DNA from: Mammaliicoccus sp. Dog046
GTDB lineage: Bacteria; Bacillota; Bacilli; Staphylococcales; Staphylococcaceae
DNA length: 64,000 bases
Direction of reading: 5' to 3'
NCBI RefSeq assembly: GCF_034039665.1
Contig: NZ_CP120131.1
Location: forward strand, 186,001 to 250,000
The position numbers and the translations under genes were made by a program. This document shows positions 53,653 through 63,298 of this stretch, in pieces (position 1 is the stretch's first letter; every line of letters starts with the position of its first letter). Under the pieces are notes generated by a model. It was not told where the DNA came from. It saw only the letters and a program-made list of their open reading frames with translations, and ran no database searches.

Positions 53653-55221
53653 ATGAAAGTGATTTCGTTCAATGAATTAAAAAATATTGTTAATAAAGGT
53701 GATGTGATTGCCTTAGCTGCTTTATCTGTTTGTAATTTGCCTGTTAATATACTCAAACATCTTGTTAAAGCGCATGACGAATATGGTAATTTAGATGATT
53801 TAACCTTTATGGTAGCTAATGATGTGAGTGATTATCGTGGTGATGGTTATGATTTAGATTCATTTGTAAGTCGTGGCATGGTCAAACGGTTCGTAATGAG
53901 TATTATGATCAGTTCACCAAAGTCGATTGAAGCGATGAAGAATAATGAAATTGAGGCTTACTTCTTACCTCAAGGATTGATCGCGACGCATTATCGACAG
54001 TCATTACAACAATTTCCTCACACGATTACTAAAATCGGATTAAATACATCAGTAGATCCGAGATATACCGGTGGCAAAGTGAATGAACTGACGAAAGAGG
54101 ATTTAGTCAGTTTGATAGACATCAATGGAGAAGAATATTTGCAGTATAAGTTCCCTAAAGTAGATGTTGCTTTATTGCGCGGAACATATGCCGATCAAGA
54201 AGGCAATATTTACATGACACAGGAATCTCATTTAGGCGAAGGATATGGTGTCGCATTAGCTGCACATCAAAATGGCGGCAAAGTGATTGTACAGGTGAAA
54301 GATGTCGTAGAGAAGAGCAGTTTTAAACCGACCGAAGTCTTCATACCTGGAAAGCTAGTTGATTATGTCGTGGTCAATGATAATCCGAAATATCATAGAC
54401 AGATTCCACAGCTTGATTATCATCCGGCGCTGACAGGTGAATACACCGTGAGTGGTCCGCAAGAACCTAACAATGATTTCAGTGTAAGAAAAGTAATTTT
54501 AAGAAATGCGGCGCGATTTTTAACTGAAGGGGACGTCGTAAGTATCGGATTTGGTATTAACAACGAGTTGTCGAATCTTTTAGTAGAGGAGCGAGTTGAA
54601 GATTTAGTTCAACTGAATATAGATACTGGCGTGTTTGGTGGATTGATTGGTAGTGGCCAAAATTTCGGGATGAACTATAACTTAGATGCCCGAATGCGAC
54701 ATGAAATGACTTGGGACTTTATTTATAACGGTGGTTTAGATATTGCTTACTTAAGCTTTGCGGAAGTAGATCAATTTGGCAATGTGAACGTGTCTAAATA
54801 CGGCGATAGAATGAATGGCTGTGGCGGATTCATTGATATTAGTCAAACCGTTAAGAAAATCATCTTCTCCGGAACGATGGTTGTTGGAAGCAAGTCATCT
54901 TGTAATGAAGATGGTTTAGTCATCGACCAAGAAGGACATTCAAAGAAATTTGTTGAACAAGTTCATAATATGGACTTCAATGCTGAGTATTCAAGAGAAT
55001 GTGGCCAAGAAGTTTATTACGTTACAGAACGAGCGGTATTCCAGTTGTTGGATGATGGACTGACTTTGATTGAAGTTGCTCCTGGTTTAGATTTAGAAAA
55101 TGATGTACTCGCGCATTTAGATTTTCAACCGAAGATTGCAGAACATATTAGCATCATTAACAAGGATATTTATCAACCAACTTGGGGAGAATTGAAGCAA
55201 TGTATTAAAGACAATGGTTAA
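53653..55221 (+). CDS. fadX: Acyl-CoA:acetate/3-ketoacid CoA-transferase
   Basis: 522 residues, alpha and beta domains fused. SIGFGINNELSNLL, GVFGGLIGSGQNFG and AEVDQFGNVNVSKYG are typical of family I CoA transferases. It moves CoA between acids, freeing or activating acyl or acetoacetyl groups. It is first in fadX-fadE-fadD-fadB-fadA, the same set as in S. aureus, with small gaps and no terminator until behind fadA. Start is GTG-free ATG 53653 with AAGGGG. Confidence 0.92.
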   Translation: MKVISFNELKNIVNKGDVIALAALSVCNLPVNILKHLVKAHDEYGNLDDLTFMVANDVSDYRGDGYDLDSFVSRGMVKRFVMSIMISSPKSIEAMKNNEIEAYFLPQGLIATHYRQSLQQFPHTITKIGLNTSVDPRYTGGKVNELTKEDLVSLIDINGEEYLQYKFPKVDVALLRGTYADQEGNIYMTQESHLGEGYGVALAAHQNGGKVIVQVKDVVEKSSFKPTEVFIPGKLVDYVVVNDNPKYHRQIPQLDYHPALTGEYTVSGPQEPNNDFSVRKVILRNAARFLTEGDVVSIGFGINNELSNLLVEERVEDLVQLNIDTGVFGGLIGSGQNFGMNYNLDARMRHEMTWDFIYNGGLDIAYLSFAEVDQFGNVNVSKYGDRMNGCGGFIDISQTVKKIIFSGTMVVGSKSSCNEDGLVIDQEGHSKKFVEQVHNMDFNAEYSRECGQEVYYVTERAVFQLLDDGLTLIEVAPGLDLENDVLAHLDFQPKIAEHISIINKDIYQPTWGELKQCIKDNG

Positions 55222-55245
55222 AAATGATTAAGGGGGTCATTTATT

Positions 55246-56748
55246 ATGAATTACGATTGGATTAAGACAAGAGCACAATTTGATGATGATGATAAAGCAG
55301 CGGTGATTGATCCGTTAAAAGGAACTGAGTGGACGTATAAAGAGTTGAATATTCGTGCTGAAAACTTAGCGAACCATTTACAAGATCAAGGTATAGGCAG
55401 AGGAGATGTCGTAGGGATTTTTGCTCCAAATGATGTTTCAGTAATCGATTTATTATTCGCTTCATTTAAAATAGGCGCAATATATTTTCCGATGAATTGG
55501 CGTTTGAAGCCAACTGAAATAGAAAGTGTGATTAAAGATTCAGGCGTTAAGAAAATCTTCTATGCAAATAAACATTTAAGCAGTTTACAAGGTATAGCAG
55601 ATGACTATTTGTATATGGATATAGATTCACCAGCGTATGATGCGCTCGTTAATCCGGAACATCATAAACCGTTTAAAGCAGCAGATGTGAATGGAGATGA
55701 AACGGCAGCGTTAATGTATACGAGTGGAACGACAGGTGTTCCTAAAGGCGTCGAATTCACATATGAATCATTTGTTTCAAATGCGATTAATGCGATTTTA
55801 ACGTATAAAGTGAATGACGAATTTACAACAATTGTTTCATTACCGATGTTCCATGTATTTGGTTTTAATGATTTAACGGTACCGTTATTAATGTCTGGAG
55901 GATCACTTGTGTTGCACCGATACTTTGAAGGTGTGCAACTCAATGATTTAATGGCAAAGTACAAACCGAATTATTTAACACTTATACCGACAATGTATTA
56001 TGCCATGCTTGTTGAACCAAACTTTGATGTTAAGAATTTTGAAAATGTAGATTATCTCATTCAAGGAGGATCAGCACCACTGTTAGGTGTTCAGAAGAAA
56101 TTCGCGAGCATGGGACTCAATATTATCAATGGTTATGGTTTAACAGAAGCACCGTTATCATTAGTGAATACACCGGATAATTCGCTAAAAAAACCGATGA
56201 GTATAGGCAAACCAGTTATGTTTGTCGAAACGCGTTTATTTGATGAAGATTTCAATGAAACGCCTGTCGGAGAAATAGGAGAACTTGCGATTAAAGGGAA
56301 ACATGTGACACCGGGCTATTGGAATAAACCTGAAGCAACTGCAAAAACATTTCATGATGGCTATTTCTTAACAGGAGACCTTGCCCGTATAGATGAAGAC
56401 GGAGACATATTTATTGTCGATCGTAAGAAAGAGTTAATCATTACAGGTGGAGAGAATGTCTTGCCGTCTGAAGTCGAACATGTCCTTGCATCACATCCAT
56501 TGGTTGCACAATGTGTTGTCGTGGGATATGACAGTGAGAAATTCGGTGAAGATGTGGCAGCAGCTGTATTGTTAACAGAGAATGACCCAGACTTTAAAGA
56601 AAAATTAGATGAACATATGACAGCGAATTTAGCGCGATATAAAGTGCCAAAAATATATTTAAAAGTAACTAAAATGCCTTTAACAGCAACATCTAAACCA
56701 GACAAATTAGAAATTAAGAAGATGATTAACGCAAAAAACACAAAGTAA
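55246..56748 (+). CDS. fadE: Long-chain acyl-CoA synthetase (AMP-binding)
   Basis: 500 residues, ANL superfamily. A3 MYTSGTTGVPKG, A5 NGYGLTEAP, A7 LTGDLARIDEDGDI, A8 DRKKELIITGGENVLP. The A10 region, usually PxTxxGKxxK, is TATSKPDKLEIKK: the Gly before the catalytic Lys is missing, so the position of the Lys is uncertain. It activates fatty acids as CoA thioesters before beta-oxidation. Named as in S. aureus, where fadE is the ligase. AAGGGGG precedes the ATG. Second in the operon. Confidence 0.92.
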   Translation: MNYDWIKTRAQFDDDDKAAVIDPLKGTEWTYKELNIRAENLANHLQDQGIGRGDVVGIFAPNDVSVIDLLFASFKIGAIYFPMNWRLKPTEIESVIKDSGVKKIFYANKHLSSLQGIADDYLYMDIDSPAYDALVNPEHHKPFKAADVNGDETAALMYTSGTTGVPKGVEFTYESFVSNAINAILTYKVNDEFTTIVSLPMFHVFGFNDLTVPLLMSGGSLVLHRYFEGVQLNDLMAKYKPNYLTLIPTMYYAMLVEPNFDVKNFENVDYLIQGGSAPLLGVQKKFASMGLNIINGYGLTEAPLSLVNTPDNSLKKPMSIGKPVMFVETRLFDEDFNETPVGEIGELAIKGKHVTPGYWNKPEATAKTFHDGYFLTGDLARIDEDGDIFIVDRKKELIITGGENVLPSEVEHVLASHPLVAQCVVVGYDSEKFGEDVAAAVLLTENDPDFKEKLDEHMTANLARYKVPKIYLKVTKMPLTATSKPDKLEIKKMINAKNTK

Positions 56749-56788
56749 AAATCAATAAAAATAAAGGTGTAAAAATTTTTGAACATTA

Positions 56789-56803
56789 ATGAAAGCGCTT
56801 AAA
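56789..56803 (+). promoter_or_regulatory. cre-like site between fadE and fadD
   Basis: ATGAAAGCGCTTAAA matches the cre consensus except for one base near the end (A for C). In-operon cre sites can act as roadblocks. Confidence 0.55.
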
Positions 56804-56824
56804 TAATATATGGAGGTCATCATT

Positions 56825-58030
56825 ATGACAACAAAATCAGAAACTTTAAAAACATTATTTCCTGAAGATATATTGAATATTGCTAGCGATTTAACAGAAG
56901 GTGAAGTTACATTCTTAAAGCAACTCGATGATTTATTAGAAGAAAAATATCGTCCAACAATCAATGAACACTGGGTGAACGCTACTGTTCCTGAAGGATT
57001 TTTTGAAGATATGGGTAAACTCAACTACTTCCAAAATCGATTGCTTTTTGAAGGACGTGAAGGTGCTAAAACACCAAGCCAACTATTTCAATTCTTTATG
57101 TCTTACGTTGTAGCAAGATTTGATGTGTCTTTAGTTACATTGTTAGGGGTTCATCAAGGTTTAGGGCATAATTCCTTCCTATTTGGAGGTAGCAAAGAAC
57201 AAATTGCACATTACATTCCTAAATTACAATCACATGAATTGAGAACTTGCTTTGCTTTAACTGAGCCAGAGCACGGATCAGATGTAGCAGGTGGGTTAGA
57301 AACGACAGCTAAACGTGAAGGTGATAAATGGATATTAAATGGAGAGAAGAAATGGATTGGTGGTGCAAACTTAGCAGATGTCATTCCGTTATATGCAGTT
57401 GATGTAGATACAGGAAAACCTAAAGGATTTATTATTAGACCTGAACAAGAAGGTGTGGATATCGACATCATAGAGAACAAAATTGCGCTAAGAATCATTC
57501 CGAATACACGAATCCATTTGAAAAATGTAGAAGTGGCTGAAGATCAACGCCTTCAAAATATAAATGGCTTTAAAGATATTGCGAAAATACTTTATTCAAC
57601 ACGTGCAGGCGTAGCATATATGGCTACAGGTGCACTTGCGGGCGCTTTACGTGCAACACTTGATTATGTGACTGAACGTAAACAATTCGGTAAAGAAATT
57701 AGTAAATATCAATTGATTCAAGAAAAATTGGCAATGATGCAAGGTAATTTAGCACATTCAATGTCCATTTGTGCACAATTAGCAAGAATGCAAGAAAATG
57801 GTGAATACGATGAAGTTGCTACTTCAACTGCGAAGATGATGAATGCACTTAGATTACGCGAATCCGTTTCTATGGGACGTGGCATCACAGGTGGTAACGG
57901 TATTCTTGCTGAATATGATATTGCAAGATTCTTTGCGGATGCAGAAGCGATTTATACGTATGAAGGTACACATGAAATTAATGCGTTAGTAATAGGACGT
58001 GCTTTGACTGGAGATTCAGCATTTCTTTAA
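56825..58030 (+). CDS. fadD: Acyl-CoA dehydrogenase
   Basis: 401 residues. Flavoprotein with CFALTEPEHGSDVAGG, WILNGEKKWIGGA, TERKQFGKEISKYQLIQEKLA and the catalytic Glu region YTYEGTHEINALVIGRALTG. The last is typical of the glutaryl-CoA/short-chain group. It makes the trans-2,3 double bond in beta-oxidation. ATG 56825 has GGAGG upstream (a start at 56810 has none). Third in the operon. In S. aureus fadD is this enzyme, unlike E. coli. Confidence 0.93.
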   Translation: MTTKSETLKTLFPEDILNIASDLTEGEVTFLKQLDDLLEEKYRPTINEHWVNATVPEGFFEDMGKLNYFQNRLLFEGREGAKTPSQLFQFFMSYVVARFDVSLVTLLGVHQGLGHNSFLFGGSKEQIAHYIPKLQSHELRTCFALTEPEHGSDVAGGLETTAKREGDKWILNGEKKWIGGANLADVIPLYAVDVDTGKPKGFIIRPEQEGVDIDIIENKIALRIIPNTRIHLKNVEVAEDQRLQNINGFKDIAKILYSTRAGVAYMATGALAGALRATLDYVTERKQFGKEISKYQLIQEKLAMMQGNLAHSMSICAQLARMQENGEYDEVATSTAKMMNALRLRESVSMGRGITGGNGILAEYDIARFFADAEAIYTYEGTHEINALVIGRALTGDSAFL

Positions 58031-58081
58031 ATCTAAACACATGTTATGAATCACAGAATATATTAATTTGGAGGACTCTTT

Positions 58082-60340
58082 ATGACAATAAATAAAGCGA
58101 TCGTTTTAGGTGCAGGTACAATGGGAAGTCAGATTGCTGCATTATTAGTAAATGCAGGATTAAAAGTAAAACTATTAGACATTGTAATAGATGAAAAGGA
58201 TCCAAATAAAATTTCTAAAAAAGCGTATGACATTATTACGGATAAGAAACGACCATTATTATTTGATTTAGAAACAGCATCTAATTTATCGTTTGGTAAC
58301 TTTAGAGATGATTTAACAGAAAAAGATGATGCAGATATTTATATTGAAGCGGTTAAGGAAGAAGTAGATATTAAGCATCAAGTATGGAAACAAGTGACAA
58401 AGGTTGCTAAAGAGCGTGCAATCTTTGCGACTAACACTTCGGGAATTCCAATCGAAGCGATATCTAAAGCATTTGATGATAAAAATAAACAACGATTTTT
58501 AGGGATGCATTTCTTTAACCCACCTCGTATTATGAAATTGGTTGAAGTCATTCCAAACGCTGAAACAGCTGAGCATGTCATTGAAAGTGTTCAATTATTC
58601 GCTGAAGAAAGATTAGGTAAAGGCGTTGTTGTTGCTAATGATGTACCAGGATTTGTAGCGAATAGAGTGGGGACGCAAACGATGAATGATATTATGTATC
58701 GTGCTGAAGAGCAAGGTCTTTCGATCGTTGACGTCGATGCGTTAACTGGCCGTGCGATTGGCCGACCAGGCACAGGCACATACGGATTATCCGATTTAGT
58801 AGGATTGGATATTGCAGTTACCGTTACGAAAGGATTGCAACAAGTACCGGAAGAACAACCATACTTTAAAGATTCAAAAGTAGCAGAAACGCTCGTTCAA
58901 CAAGGTGCACTTGGCCGTAAAACGAAACAAGGTTTTTATAAAAAAGTTAAAAAAGATATCCTTGTCTTTGATATCAATTCAAATGATTATGTTCAACAAG
59001 AACGTCCAACGTTTGAAATATTAGCATCTTTCAGTAAAGATTTAAAATCTAATTTAGATGTCATCTTTAATGCAGAAGATAAAGGCGGTCAATTTTTATG
59101 GGAAACATTAAGAAATAACTTCTATTACTCTGCAATTAATGTGCCGAAAGCAGCTGCAGATTATCGAGATATCGATAGAGCGCTCGTATGGGGCTTTAAC
59201 TGGAAGAAAGGACCGTTCCAACTTTGGGATTTAATGGGCTTTGAACGTGTTAAAACGAAAATGAAAGAAGAACTTGGAGAATTGCCGGAATGGATTGAAC
59301 AACAAACAGACGGATTCTATCAAGAAGGAGAATCTATCGAACGTGTGACACCAGCATCAGCATTTATCGATCGTGAGATTTGGAATAAAGAAGATTCACT
59401 TTTATCTGTAGCTAACAAAGATCAATTATTATTTAAGATTCAAAGTAAAAATAATATTATTTCTGATGGTGTCGCAAGTGATATCATCGCATCTATTGAT
59501 TTACTTGAACAAGAAGATTATTCAAGTATGGTCATTTATGCTGACGGCAATAACTTCAGTGTTGGCGCGAACTTGTATTTGATGAAACAAGCGCATGAAC
59601 ATAATCAAGTTGTTGAAGGTGTAGGACCAGCAATTGATAAACTTCATGAAAGTTTCAATAGAATGAAATATGCATTAAAACCAATTGTTACTGCTGTTCA
59701 CGGAAGAGCACTTGGTGGCGGATGTGAAGTAGTCTTGCACTCACCGTTTATCGTAGCCGCAAGTGAAACATATATCGGTTTAGTTGAGACAGGCGTAGGC
59801 TTATTACCTTCTGGTGGAGGATTAGCTGAATTGTCGGATAGAATATTGAGAAGCAATCATAAAAATGATGATAAACAAACGTCAGTGATGCAAATATTAA
59901 TGAACGTAGGTTTAGCGAAAGTTTCTACAAATGCTTATGAAGCTAAACGATATGGTTATATTCGCGACATTGATACGATTATTTTCAATAAAGAAAAACG
60001 TGTCGAAGTAGCTTTAAATAAAGCGAGATATGAATCTGAAGCGAATTATATACCGAAACCTAAAGCACAATATCCAGCATTGGGTAGAGATTTCAAAGCA
60101 CTTGCACAAGCGCAATTAGATGCACAACGCATCGGTCATTTTATCAGTGACTATGATTATGAAATTACATTGAAGGTGGCACATATACTTTCTGGTGGTG
60201 ACTTACCACGTAATACGTTCGTGAATCAAAGATATATTCAAAAGCTTGAACGAGAAGGCTTCTTATCTTTATTACAAAATAAGAAAACGTATGATCGCAT
60301 TACCCATATGTTAGAAAAAGGCAAACCTTTACGTAATTAA
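58082..60340 (+). CDS. fadB: 3-hydroxyacyl-CoA dehydrogenase/enoyl-CoA hydratase fusion
   Basis: 752 residues. The N-terminal dehydrogenase has GAGTMGSQIAALLVNAG (NAD-binding), HFFNPPRIMKLVEVI and GTGTYGLSDLVGLD. A second HAD-type helical domain follows. The C-terminal third (about 455-720) is an enoyl-CoA hydratase with ADGNNFSVGANL and HGRALGGGCEVVLHS, the oxyanion-hole regions. Domain order is opposite to E. coli FadB. It carries out the hydratase and dehydrogenase steps of beta-oxidation. RBS GGAGG, 51 bases after fadD. Confidence 0.93.
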   Translation: MTINKAIVLGAGTMGSQIAALLVNAGLKVKLLDIVIDEKDPNKISKKAYDIITDKKRPLLFDLETASNLSFGNFRDDLTEKDDADIYIEAVKEEVDIKHQVWKQVTKVAKERAIFATNTSGIPIEAISKAFDDKNKQRFLGMHFFNPPRIMKLVEVIPNAETAEHVIESVQLFAEERLGKGVVVANDVPGFVANRVGTQTMNDIMYRAEEQGLSIVDVDALTGRAIGRPGTGTYGLSDLVGLDIAVTVTKGLQQVPEEQPYFKDSKVAETLVQQGALGRKTKQGFYKKVKKDILVFDINSNDYVQQERPTFEILASFSKDLKSNLDVIFNAEDKGGQFLWETLRNNFYYSAINVPKAAADYRDIDRALVWGFNWKKGPFQLWDLMGFERVKTKMKEELGELPEWIEQQTDGFYQEGESIERVTPASAFIDREIWNKEDSLLSVANKDQLLFKIQSKNNIISDGVASDIIASIDLLEQEDYSSMVIYADGNNFSVGANLYLMKQAHEHNQVVEGVGPAIDKLHESFNRMKYALKPIVTAVHGRALGGGCEVVLHSPFIVAASETYIGLVETGVGLLPSGGGLAELSDRILRSNHKNDDKQTSVMQILMNVGLAKVSTNAYEAKRYGYIRDIDTIIFNKEKRVEVALNKARYESEANYIPKPKAQYPALGRDFKALAQAQLDAQRIGHFISDYDYEITLKVAHILSGGDLPRNTFVNQRYIQKLEREGFLSLLQNKKTYDRITHMLEKGKPLRN

Positions 60341-60371
60341 TCAAGAGCTGAATAAGAGAGGATGGATATCA

Positions 60372-61559
60372 ATGCAAGAAGCATATATAGTAGCATACGG
60401 TCGTTCTGCAGCAGGAAAAGCAAAACCAGGAGGCGCTTTATTTCATGAAAGACCAGATGAAGTTGGCGGACAAGTATTAAAAGGTGTGCTCGATCGCATT
60501 GGAGGTACATTTGAACCGAGCATGGTGCAAGATGTGATTGTCGGGAATTCTTTCCCTGAAGGTTTGCAAGGGCAAAACATCGCACGTTCAATTGCATTAC
60601 TAGCAGGTTTACCTAATGAAGTACCTGGACAAACAGTGAATCGTTACTGTTCATCTGGACTTCAAACAATTGCCATCGCTGCCAATGAAATTATGTCAGA
60701 ACAAGCTGATGTATTAGTTGCTGGTGGTGTTGAATTGATGAGTGCAGTACCAATGGGTGGGAATGAACCTACCAATAATCCTGAATTACAAGAACAAGAT
60801 ACAGGTGTTTCTTATCCAATGGGATTAACAGCTGAAAAGGTTGCTGAAACATACAAAGTGTCAAGAGAAGAACAAGATAAATATGCAGTTGAAAGCCATA
60901 AACGTGCAACGGAAGCACAACAATCTGGAAAATTTGAAAATGAAATTATACCGATTGAAGTGCATAAAGTGAATTACGGCGCACGAGGACCAGAAGTGAG
61001 TAAAGATATATTTAAACAAGATGAGTTGATTCGATCAGAAACGAATTTAGAATCACTATCACAATTAAGAACAGTATTTAAAGCTGATGGAACAGTCACT
61101 GCAGGAACATCAGCACCATTAACAGACGGTGCAGGATTTGTAGTGTTAATGTCAGGTGATAAAGTTAAAGAATTAGGCGTGAAGCCTATTGCTAAATTTG
61201 TAGGATTTAAAGCAGTAGGTGTAGATCCTAAATTAATGGGTATCGGTCCAGCGTATGCGATACCAGAAGTGCTTGAATTAGCAAACTTATCCATTGATGA
61301 CATCGACTTAGTAGAATTGAACGAAGCCTTTGCTTCACAAACAATCGCTTCAATGAATGAAGTCGGTTTAGATATTAATAAAACAAACGTTAACGGTGGT
61401 GCAATCGCATTAGGACATCCACTTGGTGCAACAGGCGCAATGTTAACTGGAAAATTATTATCTGAAATGGAGAAAAGACCAGATTCAAAATATGGCATGG
61501 TTACAATGTGTATCGGTGTAGGTATGGGTGCAGCAGGTATATTTGAATATGTAAGGTAA
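60372..61559 (+). CDS. fadA: Acetyl-CoA acyltransferase (3-ketoacyl-CoA thiolase)
   Basis: 395 residues. NRYCSSGLQTIA (nucleophile Cys near 92), NGGAIALGHPLGATGAM and MVTMCIGVGMGAAG (second Cys). It cleaves 3-ketoacyl-CoA. Last gene of the fad operon. The last 24 codons, from TCAAAA at 61485, are duplicated intact as a perfect 98-bp repeat at 63201-63298. The coding sequence is complete, so the insertion behind it did not break the gene. The second thiolase at 28 kb serves the mevalonate path. Confidence 0.95.
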   Translation: MQEAYIVAYGRSAAGKAKPGGALFHERPDEVGGQVLKGVLDRIGGTFEPSMVQDVIVGNSFPEGLQGQNIARSIALLAGLPNEVPGQTVNRYCSSGLQTIAIAANEIMSEQADVLVAGGVELMSAVPMGGNEPTNNPELQEQDTGVSYPMGLTAEKVAETYKVSREEQDKYAVESHKRATEAQQSGKFENEIIPIEVHKVNYGARGPEVSKDIFKQDELIRSETNLESLSQLRTVFKADGTVTAGTSAPLTDGAGFVVLMSGDKVKELGVKPIAKFVGFKAVGVDPKLMGIGPAYAIPEVLELANLSIDDIDLVELNEAFASQTIASMNEVGLDINKTNVNGGAIALGHPLGATGAMLTGKLLSEMEKRPDSKYGMVTMCIGVGMGAAGIFEYVR

Positions 61560-61582
61560 AACGGATTGAGATATCGTGCGAT
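61485..61582. repeat. 98-bp direct repeat, left copy (3' end of fadA)
   Basis: Identical over 98 bases to 63201-63298. It covers the last fadA codons, the stop and the start of the 52-bp hairpin element GATATCGTGCGAT. The repeats bound 1.6 kb with one gene. Confidence 0.97.
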
Positions 61583-61604
61583 ACAGGGTCAAACGCACGA
61601 TATC
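61570..61604 (+). terminator. Single 52-bp-family hairpin, terminator of fadA
   Basis: GATATCGTGCGAT...AACGCACGATATC followed by TTTT: a full stem in one copy. It shows the basic hairpin that is expanded in the arrays. Confidence 0.9.
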
Positions 61605-61667
61605 TTTTGTTGTAATTTTTTTATAAAAATATAGCTTGTATGGTGATCAAATAAAGGAGGCAATGGT

Positions 61668-63074
61668 ATGGAATTGGGAATCAAACTTGAATTTGAAAGA
61701 AGAATCAGAGGATTAGACAAAAAGGAATTAGCTGACATTTTGAATGATTTTACACAATCTAGATTTTATACAAAAAGAAAGATAAAGGACTTAGAATCTA
61801 ATCGATGTGATTTTACCTATCGTATCATAAATGACCTTGCATCATATTTTAGTATATCGATTTCAGAATTCTTGGAAAAAGATTGGGAATCTTACAATAA
61901 ATCTGAAATTAGAAGTATTAACTTTAATATCGAAGAATACTTCCATGGTCATAGCAATGGGATGCCAAAAACTTTTAAAAACTTATCAGACATCATTCCC
62001 AATTTTGATTTAGTGAAAAGTAGAGATTGGGTTTCTTTACCTAAATATGATTTTATAATGCGTGATTATTACGACTTCTTATTTAAAGATGTGAGTAAAG
62101 AAAGTAGTGATATACTTTTTTATAGGTCTGTTTCTTTTGTGGATCATTTGGAAATGTTTGGTGCATTTGAACATAAAAATACATGGAAATTCCCGATAAA
62201 TTTAGAAATAGATTCAGCTGGATATACTAGTTTTAATGATAAAAGGGAACCTATTGATATGAATGCACTTATTCATAATATAGAGTTTGCCCAAAGTGAA
62301 ATTAGAAGTGTTTTTGAAGAAGATTATTACGACTACCATGATGAGAGTAAAATAGGATTGCAATTATTAAGTGAATATAGAGAACGACAAGATATCGAAA
62401 TTCAAGATATTGAAAAAGACATTAATATTTCAAGTAGTGAATTTTTGCAATGGGAAATGAATAATAAACAGCCGAAAATTGAAGATGTTATTAAAGTATG
62501 TGATTATTTGGGAATTAATATTGATTTGTTATCTTATAACACATTAAGAACGATGAATAATATGAATTCTCAAACCATTGCGGAATTTATACTTTATAAC
62601 ACTGAAGTACAAAATTTGAAAGAATTAACTGAAACGTATTTTTTCTCAGATAGACAAAGTATGTTTTTGATACCTAAGTATTGCTATACTTATATGTTTA
62701 ACTATTTAAATGATAATAGACAAAAGAAGAGGGGGGTTAAAGAGGCTTTCCAATTCACGAAAGAGTTTTTTATCAAGTGGTATGAATTTAATAAAGTTAG
62801 ACAGCTACTGTTTTATAAATTAGAGGGACTAGTTGCCAAGACAAACTTTATTCATTATTCAGAGGAAGAAATTAAAAGTTATTTGGGAAATAGTTATTAT
62901 CCTGAGAATCCTGTGAAACTTTTGACGCAACTAGTTCTTGATAGAGTGGGAAGTTATGGTTATAAAGATAAAGCGCAGGTTATTAATAGTGTTCGTAGTA
63001 TAGATATAGAACGTTTATTACAACCTACGGAAAAATTAAACCTACGCCCAGAAATAAGTGATACTGAAACTTGA
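61668..63074 (+). CDS. Double-HTH (XRE-like) protein of unknown function on a 1.7-kb insertion
   Basis: 468 residues. A first HTH region at 1-71 (LDKKELADILND, LESNRCDFTYRIINDLASYF) resembles XRE or Rgg regulators. A second HTH-like region at about 228-290 (ERQDIEIQDIEKDINISSSEFLQWE, IEDVIKVCDYLGI) repeats the pattern, so the protein looks internally duplicated. Each HTH is followed by about 150 residues without a domain I know. It lacks the metal His motif of ImmA. AAAGGAGG is 7 bases before the ATG. It lies alone between 98-bp direct repeats; gained DNA. Possible roles: regulator of its own mobile element, or phage/stress sensor. Confidence 0.78.
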   Translation: MELGIKLEFERRIRGLDKKELADILNDFTQSRFYTKRKIKDLESNRCDFTYRIINDLASYFSISISEFLEKDWESYNKSEIRSINFNIEEYFHGHSNGMPKTFKNLSDIIPNFDLVKSRDWVSLPKYDFIMRDYYDFLFKDVSKESSDILFYRSVSFVDHLEMFGAFEHKNTWKFPINLEIDSAGYTSFNDKREPIDMNALIHNIEFAQSEIRSVFEEDYYDYHDESKIGLQLLSEYRERQDIEIQDIEKDINISSSEFLQWEMNNKQPKIEDVIKVCDYLGINIDLLSYNTLRTMNNMNSQTIAEFILYNTEVQNLKELTETYFFSDRQSMFLIPKYCYTYMFNYLNDNRQKKRGVKEAFQFTKEFFIKWYEFNKVRQLLFYKLEGLVAKTNFIHYSEEEIKSYLGNSYYPENPVKLLTQLVLDRVGSYGYKDKAQVINSVRSIDIERLLQPTEKLNLRPEISDTET

Positions 63075-63200
63075 TGGAACTATGGAAGTTCTAACTATAT
63101 GTCCAGATTAATTTGTTATTAACGCAATTCCTAGTACTTGTATTACTTTGAATTTTTCTAGGAATGATGAATGAGTGAAATCTAAAAAAGGCTTCAAATA
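63075..63200. other. Right end of the inserted segment, non-coding
   Basis: About 125 AT-rich bases after the double-HTH gene. No terminator stem of usual strength is visible. The sequence changes into the right 98-bp copy at 63201. Confidence 0.5.
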
Positions 63201-63298
63201 TCAAAATATGGCATGGTTACAATGTGTATCGGTGTAGGTATGGGTGCAGCAGGTATATTTGAATATGTAAGGTAAAACGGATTGAGATATCGTGCGAT
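63201..63298. repeat. 98-bp direct repeat, right copy (fadA 3' fragment)
   Basis: Exact copy of 61485-61582, including fadA codons for SKYGMVTMC to EYVR and the stop. It has no start codon or RBS, so it is a dead fragment. 1716 bp separate the copies. Confidence 0.97.

Noticed and set aside
60974..61498. 174-residue minus-strand frame
   Set aside because: Antisense shadow of fadA, whose own motifs are complete.
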